NCBI RefSeq assembly: GCF_022559585.1
Contig: NZ_CP087114.1
Location: 1,405,095 to 1,469,094 of the forward strand
Source of the DNA: Bartonella machadoae
GTDB taxonomy: Bacteria; Pseudomonadota; Alphaproteobacteria; Rhizobiales; Rhizobiaceae
Direction: 5' to 3'
Length of the DNA: 64,000 bases
Numbering within the stretch: position 1 is the stretch's first letter; every line of letters starts with the position of its first letter. The position numbers were made by a program, and so were the translations under genes. Positions 56,862 through 64,000 of the stretch are shown in pieces. A model generated the notes under the pieces. That model did not search any database, had not been told where the DNA came from, and saw nothing but the letters and a program-made list of their open reading frames with translations.

Positions 56862-58825
56862 CAATTTACGCCCCCGATCATCATCCATGTGATCAACATT
56901 GCAATACCTATAAGCATCGCAAATGCATAGTGATAAAGATAGCCTGTCTGCATCCGAACCACTCTATTGGTAATATCAACAACACGTGCTGCAATACCAT
57001 TCGGACCTAGACCATCAATAATTTTTCCATCTCCCACCTTCCAAAGAAAGGAACCAATTCTGAAAGCAGGACGCACAAATAGAACGTTATAGAGTTGATC
57101 AAAATACCATTTTTGGTAAAGAAAGTTATACATCCTTGGCATAACACCAGCCAATTTCTTAGGAAGAGAAGGGAAAACAATATAAAACAAATAGGCTAAC
57201 ATAAATCCGAAAATCATCGCTATAAAAGGTGACCATTTAACCCAATTTAACACATTGTGCGCATCGTGAAGGATGTGATTATGTTTGCTTGTAAAGAGTG
57301 CTCCCTTCCAAAAAGCATCATACAAATCACCAAAAAAGTAAGGCTGGAAAACGACACCAGCAAATATTGCTCCAATAGATAAAATAAAGAGTGGAATCAA
57401 CATAACGGGAGGGGATTCATGAACATGATGCATAACATCAACGGTTGCTCGTGGTTTACCGTGAAATGTCATAAAGATAAGACGCCATGAATAAAAGCTT
57501 GTTAATAAAGCAGCAAACACAAGAAGAAAGAAAGCATATCCTGAAGCGATATTATGTGAGGCAAACGCAGATTCTATAATGGCATCCTTGGAAAAAAAAC
57601 CTGCAGTCCCAAAAACTGTTCCTGGAATTCCCACACCCGTCAATGCAAGAGTTCCGATCATCATCATCCAGTAAGTTGCTTTGATATGCTTGTATAACCC
57701 GCCCATTTTTCGCATATCTTGTTCATCAGATACAGCATGAATGACAGAGCCCGCGCCAAGAAATAATAAAGCTTTAAAAAAAGCATGCGTAAAAAGATGA
57801 AAAACAGCCGCCCCATAAGCTCCAACGCCTAATGCAACAAACATATAACCAAGTTGTGAACATGTAGAATAGGCAATCACACGTTTAATATCATTTTGCA
57901 CCAGTCCTACAGTTGCCGCAAAAAATGCAGTCGTTGCCCCAATAATAATAATGACTGTCAGAGCAATAGAAGAGAGTTCAAAAATTGGCGACATCCGCGC
58001 AACCATAAAGACACCGGCCGTTACCATCGTTGCCGCATGAATAAGTGCTGATACAGGCGTTGGTCCCTCCATGGCATCAGGGAGCCATGTATGTAAAAGA
58101 AATTGCGCTGATTTTCCCATCGCACCAATAAACAACAGAAGACATGTGACAGTAATTGCCATTTGTCCATCAAGCTGCCAACCTAAAAATGTTACATTTT
58201 GTATGAAGCTTTTGTCTGCCGCTTTTGCAAAAATAGAGGAAAAATTCACTGATTGAAACAAAATAAAAATGCTAAAAATTCCTAAAAGAAAACCAAAGTC
58301 CCCAACACGGTTAACGACAAAAGCTTTCATTGCAGCTTTATTGGCTGAATCTCGCTGAAACCAAAAACCAATGAGTAAATAAGAAGCAAGTCCGACACCT
58401 TCCCATCCAAAAAACATCTGAATCAAATTATTAGATGTCACCAACATCAACATCATAAATGTAAAGAGGGAAAGATAAGAAAAAAAACGAGATCTTGAAG
58501 GATCATGATGCATATAGCCAATTGAATAAATATGGACCACTGCCGAAACACTATTTACAACAACAAGCATGACAGCTGTCAATGTATCAATATGTAAAGC
58601 CCAATTAAAGGATAAATCACCAACAGTAAGCCAATGTAATACGAATATATCAACCACTGGAACATGGGTAAGTGCAACATTAAAAAAGGCTATCCATGAT
58701 AATATGGCAACAATCACCATAAAGCTACATGTTACCAATTCACTAGCGCGGTCTCCTATAGTTTTCCCTCCTATAGAAGCAATTAAAAAACCCAAAAGCG
58801 GAAGAAAGACAATCGTATAATACAT
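56861..58825 (-). CDS. nuoL: NADH-quinone oxidoreductase subunit L
   Basis: The largest antiporter-like subunit of complex I (654 aa), with about 16 membrane segments and the long C-terminal amphipathic helix region that braces the membrane arm. Conserved blocks include [18 protein letters not shown] and [26 protein letters not shown]. It lies 6 bp after nuoK and overlaps nuoM by 1 bp. Confidence 0.96.
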   Translation of the reverse strand: MYYTIVFLPLLGFLIASIGGKTIGDRASELVTCSFMVIVAILSWIAFFNVALTHVPVVDIFVLHWLTVGDLSFNWALHIDTLTAVMLVVVNSVSAVVHIYSIGYMHHDPSRSRFFSYLSLFTFMMLMLVTSNNLIQMFFGWEGVGLASYLLIGFWFQRDSANKAAMKAFVVNRVGDFGFLLGIFSIFILFQSVNFSSIFAKAADKSFIQNVTFLGWQLDGQMAITVTCLLLFIGAMGKSAQFLLHTWLPDAMEGPTPVSALIHAATMVTAGVFMVARMSPIFELSSIALTVIIIIGATTAFFAATVGLVQNDIKRVIAYSTCSQLGYMFVALGVGAYGAAVFHLFTHAFFKALLFLGAGSVIHAVSDEQDMRKMGGLYKHIKATYWMMMIGTLALTGVGIPGTVFGTAGFFSKDAIIESAFASHNIASGYAFFLLVFAALLTSFYSWRLIFMTFHGKPRATVDVMHHVHESPPVMLIPLFILSIGAIFAGVVFQPYFFGDLYDAFWKGALFTSKHNHILHDAHNVLNWVKWSPFIAMIFGFMLAYLFYIVFPSLPKKLAGVMPRMYNFLYQKWYFDQLYNVLFVRPAFRIGSFLWKVGDGKIIDGLGPNGIAARVVDITNRVVRMQTGYLYHYAFAMLIGIAMLITWMMIGGVN

Positions 58826-58831
58826 TGCTGG

Positions 58832-59140
58832 TTAGCCTTTCATTACATTAACATCTTCAACCGCAATAGAACCACGATTACGGAAAAAAACGACAAGAAT
58901 TGCTAGACCAATTGCGGCTTCAGCAGCTGCTATCGTTAAGACAAATAAAGCGAATATCTGCCCAACAAGATCATGAAGAAATGCCGAAAACGCAACAAAA
59001 TTGAGATTAACTGAAAGCAAGATAAGCTCAATAGACATTAAGATGATAATGACATTCTTTCTATTAAGAAAAATGCCTGCAATACCAATTGTAAACAGCA
59101 AAGCAGAAACAATAAGATAATGCGTAATATCAATATGCAT
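58832..59140 (-). CDS. nuoK: NADH-quinone oxidoreductase subunit K
   Basis: Small three-helix membrane subunit of complex I. ATG 59140 gives the normal 102 aa ([16 protein letters not shown]) and has a strong AAGGGGGGAG site in front; the longer open frame to 59194 overlaps nuoJ and is rejected. The buried glutamates expected for proton transfer are visible in SIELIL and [10 protein letters not shown]. Confidence 0.95.
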   Translation of the reverse strand: MHIDITHYLIVSALLFTIGIAGIFLNRKNVIIILMSIELILLSVNLNFVAFSAFLHDLVGQIFALFVLTIAAAEAAIGLAILVVFFRNRGSIAVEDVNVMKG

Positions 59141-59150
59141 AACTCCCCCC

Positions 59151-59771
59151 TTAAATGCCTTTGCCTGATTCAACGTGCTTGATTTCAATTGCATTTTCTA
59201 CTGTTCGAGAAACTTGCACCGCAATAGATTGCCGCTTTACGCCTGACTTATGACGAAGTGTTAAAACGATTGCACCAATCATTGCAATCAATAAAATTAT
59301 TCCAGCAATTTGAAAATAAAAAACATAATCTGTATAAAGAATATCGCCTAGAGCCTGCGTATTTGTTCGCTGCAATAAATCCGGCATTGGTTGCGTGACA
59401 TGCGGTCGAAAAACGGTCGAAAAACTGCCACGAACAAACACCAAGATCAGTTCTAAAGCAAGGATGCTTCCAACAAAAGCTCCAATAGGAGCATAACGAA
59501 GCGCACCGTTTTTAAACTCTGCAAAATCAACATCCAGCATCATAACCACAAACAAAAACAAAACTGCTACAGCACCAACATAAACAACAAGTAGAATAAG
59601 CCCCAAAAATTCTGCTCCTGCAAGCAAAAACAAAGCTGCAGCATTAAAAAATGCTAATATTAAAAACAAAACGGAATGCACAGGATTACGAGCTGTAATA
59701 ACAACAACTGCACTTACAAGCATAATAAAAGCAAATAAATAGAAAAATGCCGCCGCTAGATCCGTTAGCAT
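59151..59771 (-). CDS. nuoJ: NADH-quinone oxidoreductase subunit J
   Basis: Membrane subunit of complex I with five predicted helices. The start is ATG 59771 ([13 protein letters not shown]), preceded by AAGGAG; a TTG at 59789 lies before that site and is not used. The product is 206 aa. The conserved tract [21 protein letters not shown], which holds the pi-bulge helix, is present. Confidence 0.94.
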   Translation of the reverse strand: MLTDLAAAFFYLFAFIMLVSAVVVITARNPVHSVLFLILAFFNAAALFLLAGAEFLGLILLVVYVGAVAVLFLFVVMMLDVDFAEFKNGALRYAPIGAFVGSILALELILVFVRGSFSTVFRPHVTQPMPDLLQRTNTQALGDILYTDYVFYFQIAGIILLIAMIGAIVLTLRHKSGVKRQSIAVQVSRTVENAIEIKHVESGKGI

Positions 59772-59789
59772 AGGCTTCTCCTTAATCAA

Positions 59790-59867
59790 TTAAACAATTG
59801 GTATAAAATTTCATACCAGATTAAACATTATCGGAAAAATTATCCGACACCTCATGCAAGGATACAC
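59790..59867 (-). other. nuoI-nuoJ spacer with two small inverted repeats
   Basis: The 78-bp gap between nuoI and nuoJ is the longest inside the nuo run apart from the nuoG-nuoF gap. It holds TGGTAT/ATACCA (59799-59804 with 59813-59818) and TCGGA/TCCGA (59831-59835 with 59843-59847). These could be RNA-processing or stability hairpins. Confidence 0.35.
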
Positions 59868-60359
59868 TTAACGATAAGGTGCATCCATCAATATATTACG
59901 AGCAATTTCTCGCTCCCAACGATCTCCATTCATTAAAAGTTTTTCTTTATCATAATAAAGTTCTTCACGTGTTTCTGTTGCAAACTCAAAATTTGGTCCT
60001 TCTACAATAGCTTCAACAGGACAAGCTTCTTGACAAAAACCACAGTAAATACACTTAACCATATCTATATCATAACGAACAGTTCTACGTGTACCATCAT
60101 TACGCCGCGGCCCTGCTTCAATTGTAATAGCTTGTGCAGGACAAATTGCTTCACACAATTTACAGGCTATACACCGCTCTTCACCATTTGGATAACGACG
60201 CAATGCATGTTCTCCGCGAAAACGCTCAGAAACAAAACCCTTCTCATAAGGATAATTAATCGTAGGCTTTGGTGCAAAAAATTGACGCATAGCTAAAAAA
60301 AACGCACTCACAAATTCCAATAAAAGGAGTGACTTTGCCGCCTGAAAAAGACCTGACAT
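59868..60359 (-). CDS. nuoI: NADH-quinone oxidoreductase subunit I
   Basis: Peripheral-arm subunit carrying two 4Fe-4S clusters (N6a and N6b). The 163-aa protein has two ferredoxin motifs, [12 protein letters not shown] and [12 protein letters not shown], with the usual C-terminal tail. It lies 13 bp after nuoH. Confidence 0.96.
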   Translation of the reverse strand: MSGLFQAAKSLLLLEFVSAFFLAMRQFFAPKPTINYPYEKGFVSERFRGEHALRRYPNGEERCIACKLCEAICPAQAITIEAGPRRNDGTRRTVRYDIDMVKCIYCGFCQEACPVEAIVEGPNFEFATETREELYYDKEKLLMNGDRWEREIARNILMDAPYR

Positions 60360-60372
60360 TATAAAACTCCTC

Positions 60373-61422
60373 TTAAGAAAAACCAGTATACTTTAAAAAC
60401 GCAGCGGTTATCACAACCATTGCCAATGAAAGTGGAAGAAAAACTTTCCAACCAAGCCGCATAAGTTGATCATAGCGATAACGTGGAACGAAAGCTTTAA
60501 CCATAGCAAACCAAAAAAATACAAAGCAAACTTTTAAAACAAACCAAATAACACCAGGGATCCAATTGAGCCACCAAACATCTAAAGGAGGCAGCCAACC
60601 ACCTAAAAATAAAAGAGTTGTTAAAGCACACATTAAAACAATAGCAACATACTCACCAAGGAAGAAAAGCATGTAAGGCGTTGAAGAATACTCAACCATA
60701 TGACCAGCAACAAGCTCAGATTCCGCTTCTACTAGATCAAAGGGAGGACGATTTGTCTCTGCAAGCGCAGAAATAAAGAATATAATAAACATTGGAAAAA
60801 GAACGAGCCAATTCCAATCAAGAAAACTGTTAAAAGGAAGACCAAGTGTTGTTCCAAGTCCATAACTTTGTTTCTGTACAATTGTTGTAAGATCCAATGA
60901 ACCACTTACTAAAATGACAGTTACAAGGACAAATCCAATGGAAACCTCATAAGAAACCATTTGTGCTGCTGAACGAAGAGCTCCTAAGAAAGGATATTTT
61001 GAGTTCGATGCCCATCCTCCCATAATAACGCCATAAACTTCAAGAGATGAAATGGCTAAGATATAAAGCAAACCAACATTAATTTTTGCAACTTCCCATC
61101 CTTCATGAACTGGAATAACAGCCCACGTTGATAAAGCAAGCGTAGCAGAAATAAAAGGTGCTAAGAGAAAAACACCTTTATTAGCACCAGCAGGGATAAT
61201 AGGCTCTTTAACAACAAATTTAATTAAGTCTGCAAAAGACTGTAACAGTCCCCATGGACCAACAACGTTCGGACCACGCCGCAATTGTACTGCTGCCCAA
61301 ATCTTTCTATCTGCGTAAAGAAGATACGCAACTAAAACAAGAAGAACAACCAAAAGGAGCAGTGTTTTTCCAACTATAATGAGTAATGGCAATAACCAAG
61401 TCATAAAGAAATCATACATCAT
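60373..61422 (-). CDS. nuoH: NADH-quinone oxidoreductase subunit H
   Basis: Membrane subunit that forms part of the quinone-binding chamber. The 349-aa protein has about eight helices and the conserved blocks [42 protein letters not shown] and [20 protein letters not shown]. Two adjacent ATGs (61422 and 61419) are possible starts. Confidence 0.95.
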   Translation of the reverse strand: MMYDFFMTWLLPLLIIVGKTLLLLVVLLVLVAYLLYADRKIWAAVQLRRGPNVVGPWGLLQSFADLIKFVVKEPIIPAGANKGVFLLAPFISATLALSTWAVIPVHEGWEVAKINVGLLYILAISSLEVYGVIMGGWASNSKYPFLGALRSAAQMVSYEVSIGFVLVTVILVSGSLDLTTIVQKQSYGLGTTLGLPFNSFLDWNWLVLFPMFIIFFISALAETNRPPFDLVEAESELVAGHMVEYSSTPYMLFFLGEYVAIVLMCALTTLLFLGGWLPPLDVWWLNWIPGVIWFVLKVCFVFFWFAMVKAFVPRYRYDQLMRLGWKVFLPLSLAMVVITAAFLKYTGFS

Positions 61423-61452
61423 TTTTCTTTCCCTCTGCCCTTACTCTACAGT

Positions 61453-63510
61453 TTATATAGCACGATTCTGTGCAAGAGATGAACATTCAGCCATAACTGC
61501 AGAAGCACGTGCTATTGGGTTTGTTAAATAAAAGTCCTTAACCATAGAAGTAAATGTTTGCTTTTCAAGAGCAACCATTTGTGAACCAAGTGCTTTAAGA
61601 TCATCTATACAAGAAGGTACTATATCATCAATAGCACAAAGATGCGGATAATCATTAAATAAGTTCTGTCTTAATTGAGAAAGCGAATCAAAAGGAAGCT
61701 TTTTTCCTAAAATATCTGATAAAGCACGCAAGATAGCCCAATCTTCTTTTGCTTCACCTGGTGCAAAACCAGCGCGATTTGTCATTTGAACACGTCCTTC
61801 TGTATTCACATAAAGCCCTGATTTTTCAGTATAAGCCGATGCTGGCAAAATAACATCCGCAGCATGTGCTCCATTATCACCATGGCTGCCAATATAAATT
61901 GTAAAAGCTTTAGTATTGGCGAATTCTATTTCATCAGCACCAAGTAAAAATAAAACTTCACAAGTTTTAAGAATATTAGCAACCCCAAGCTCAGAAATAA
62001 AACCAATGTCTAACCCCCCAACTGTTGATGCTGCAGTATGAAGAATACCAAACCCATTCCATTCCTCACTAAGGGCTCCAACACTATCAGCTAATTTTGC
62101 CAGATTTTTTAAAACAGCTAATCCTTCTTTCCCTGAAACAGCGCCTTCCCCAATAAGGATAAGCGGTCTCTTCGCTTCTTTTAAGACATTTAAAAATGGA
62201 TCTTCTTCACGAATAAGCGCACTCAATGCTTCAGTCCCAACTCCAAGATAAGAATAAGGATAACGTAAATCGACTTTCTCACCAATTAATGCGATGGGAA
62301 ATTGTCCCATTCGTTGACGCTTTAAAATACGTGCATTTAAAACAGCAGCCTCATGACGCGGGTTAGAGCCTACGATAAGCAATGCATCAGCCTGTTCAAT
62401 CCCTGCAATGGTTGGATTAAAAATATAACTCGAACGCCCTAATTCAGACGATAAAGCCATTCCTCGTTGACGACAATCAAAAATCTTTGATCCTAGTGAA
62501 ATCAGTAATTTTTTAAGCGCATACATTTCTTCAATAGATGCAAGATCTCCTGCAATTGCTCCGATTTTTTCTGGCAAAGTTTTGGAAACCACCATTTTAA
62601 TCTTTTCAAAAGCCTCTGTCCAACTTACAGGCTGAAATTTTCCATCTTTACGTACATAGGGTCTATCAAGCCTCTGAGTGCGTAATCCATCCCAAATAAA
62701 GCGCGTCTTATCAGAAATCCATTCCTCATTTACATCTTCATTTGTACGCGGCATAATTCGCATAACTTCACGACCGCGACTATCAATGCGGATCGCGCTG
62801 CCAAGTGCATCCATGACATCAATCGATTCCGTTTTAACCAATTCCCAAGGACGAGCATGAAATGCATAAGGTTTTGAGGTTAAAGCTCCTACTGGACAAA
62901 GATCAATAACATTTCCTTGCAACTCAGATGTCATTGCTTTTTCAAGATATGTGGTAATTTCAGCATCTTCACCACGACCTATCAAACCAAGTTCAGAAAT
63001 ACCCGCAACTTCTGTTGTAAAACGAACACAACGCGTGCAATGAATGCATCGTGTCATAATAGTTTTTACAAGTGGACCAATATATTTATCTTCTACAGCA
63101 CGCTTGTTTTCTGTATATCGAGAACAATCACGCCCATAGAACATGGCTTGATCTTGAAGATCGCATTCTCCTCCTTGATCACAAACAGGACAATCCAAAG
63201 GGTGATTGATGAGTAGGAACTCCATCACACCCTCACGTGCTTTTCTTACCATTTCTGTATTGGTAAAAATTTCTGGCGCTTCACCATTTGGTCCCAATCG
63301 TAAATCGCGAACTCCCATAGCACAAGAAGCCTGCGGTTTTGGAGGTCCGTCTTTAACCTCAACCAAACACATACGACAATTTCCAGCAATTGATAAAGAT
63401 TCATGAAAACAAAAACGCGGTATTTCAGCACCAGCAGCCTCAGCAGCTTGAAGCAGCGTATAATAATCAGGAACTTCAATTTCTTTACCATCAACTTTGA
63501 TATTTACCAT
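61453..63510 (-). CDS. nuoG: NADH-quinone oxidoreductase subunit G
   Basis: Largest peripheral subunit (685 aa from ATG 63510). The N-terminal 2Fe-2S domain has the CFHESLSIAGNCRMCLVEV pattern, followed by the HPLDCPVCDQGGECDLQD and CIHCTRCVRF cluster motifs, then a molybdopterin-oxidoreductase-like domain without the cofactor site. A GTG one codon upstream is an alternative start. Confidence 0.95.
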   Translation of the reverse strand: MVNIKVDGKEIEVPDYYTLLQAAEAAGAEIPRFCFHESLSIAGNCRMCLVEVKDGPPKPQASCAMGVRDLRLGPNGEAPEIFTNTEMVRKAREGVMEFLLINHPLDCPVCDQGGECDLQDQAMFYGRDCSRYTENKRAVEDKYIGPLVKTIMTRCIHCTRCVRFTTEVAGISELGLIGRGEDAEITTYLEKAMTSELQGNVIDLCPVGALTSKPYAFHARPWELVKTESIDVMDALGSAIRIDSRGREVMRIMPRTNEDVNEEWISDKTRFIWDGLRTQRLDRPYVRKDGKFQPVSWTEAFEKIKMVVSKTLPEKIGAIAGDLASIEEMYALKKLLISLGSKIFDCRQRGMALSSELGRSSYIFNPTIAGIEQADALLIVGSNPRHEAAVLNARILKRQRMGQFPIALIGEKVDLRYPYSYLGVGTEALSALIREEDPFLNVLKEAKRPLILIGEGAVSGKEGLAVLKNLAKLADSVGALSEEWNGFGILHTAASTVGGLDIGFISELGVANILKTCEVLFLLGADEIEFANTKAFTIYIGSHGDNGAHAADVILPASAYTEKSGLYVNTEGRVQMTNRAGFAPGEAKEDWAILRALSDILGKKLPFDSLSQLRQNLFNDYPHLCAIDDIVPSCIDDLKALGSQMVALEKQTFTSMVKDFYLTNPIARASAVMAECSSLAQNRAI

Positions 63511-63575
63511 CACTCATCCAGCCTATGGATAATCCACTTAAAACTTGCATTTCATTGCTCTTAAAACAAAATCCT

Positions 63576-64000
63576 CTATCCAACTGCTTCCAAAGCAATA
63601 TTTTTTCTTTGCACCACATTTCGCGTATAATCATCAATTCTACGCTCGATTTCTGGACGAAAATTGCGTATCAATCCTTGTATAGGCCATGCTGCGGCAT
63701 CTCCAAGTGCGCAAATAGTGTGCCCTTCAACCTGTTTAGACACTTCAAACAAAAGATCAATCTCACGTTTTTGCGCCCTTCCTTCAACCATACGCCCTAA
63801 AAGGCGCATCATCCACCCCGTACCTTCACGGCATGGCGTACACTGACCACAACTCTCATGCTTGAAAAAAGCAGCTATCCGCCAAATTGCCTTGATAATA
63901 TCGGTTGATTTATCCATAACAATCATTCCACCTGTGCCAAAAGAAGATCCTACTTCTCGCATCCCATCAAAATCCATGATTGCATCGATCATATCTTCAC
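63576..64000 (-). CDS. nuoF: NADH-quinone oxidoreductase subunit F (partial)
   Basis: This is the C-terminal third of the NADH- and FMN-binding subunit; the gene runs off the right edge, so the start is not in the window. The visible part contains [13 protein letters not shown] and the N3 cluster motif [16 protein letters not shown], with the final cysteine in [13 protein letters not shown]. The 65-bp gap to nuoG holds no gene. Confidence 0.95.
   Translation of the reverse strand, partial: EDMIDAIMDFDGMREVGSSFGTGGMIVMDKSTDIIKAIWRIAAFFKHESCGQCTPCREGTGWMMRLLGRMVEGRAQKREIDLLFEVSKQVEGHTICALGDAAAWPIQGLIRNFRPEIERRIDDYTRNVVQRKNIALEAVG

Overview
The window looks like a chromosomal segment of a Bartonella species (Alphaproteobacteria, Rhizobiales). 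The DNA is AT-rich with long T/A-rich spacers. The gene order is rhizobial (rlpA-dacA-tmk-holB-metG-tatD; suf; nuo-birA-rnj-proS-lolC-lolD; sdhE-mfd). It also carries a phosphatidylcholine synthase and an invasion-associated locus B (IalB) family protein. The genus is inferred from gene content and composition; no species can be named from the sequence alone.

Layout. 0-8 kb (+): the end of an unidentified gene, a structured leader, rlpA, a relic of sufS, a D,D-carboxypeptidase-like protein with altered active-site motifs, then the tightly packed tmk-holB-metG-tatD-MBL run. 8-14.4 kb: small accessory genes (a truncated-looking protein with a 44-bp tandem duplication, a tiny membrane ORF, an exported protein overlapping a glycine-zipper membrane protein) among metabolic genes: DUF6163, 3-hydroxyisobutyryl-CoA hydrolase and pcs on the minus strand, a UbiH-family monooxygenase and sodC on the plus strand. 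14.7-22 kb (-): a type III restriction-modification island of two tandem mod genes, one res and a frameshifted hrgA-like gene. 22-28.6 kb (-): a SUF Fe-S assembly cluster (class I cysteine desulfurase, sufB, sufC, sufD, sufS, sufT). 28.7-40 kb: alpha/beta hydrolase, tyrS, a one-cysteine peroxiredoxin, prfB with a programmed frameshift, mrcA, amiC and rne. 40-44 kb: an IalB-family gene, about 2 kb of decayed coding sequence and an orphan exported coiled-coil protein. 44-64 kb (-): sdhE-mfd, lolC-lolD, proS, rnj, birA and the complex I genes nuoN to nuoF, with nuoF cut by the window edge.

How the genes work together. Most are housekeeping: nucleotide supply and replication clamp loading (tmk, holB), translation (metG, tyrS, proS, prfB), RNA decay (rne, rnj), peptidoglycan growth and splitting (mrcA, amiC, rlpA, dacA-like), lipoprotein export (lolCD), respiration (nuo, sdhE) and Fe-S assembly (suf), which would supply the many clusters of complex I.

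The most unusual element is the R-M island. The two Mod proteins are nearly identical at both ends but have unrelated central target-recognition regions, and they share one res. This arrangement could let a cell carry two type III specificities or exchange them by recombination. The island abuts sufT, where related genomes usually carry sufA. A relic of the sufS 3' end lies 21 kb away in inverted orientation, which suggests past rearrangement at the suf locus. No tRNA or rRNA genes, intact insertion sequences or CRISPR arrays were seen.
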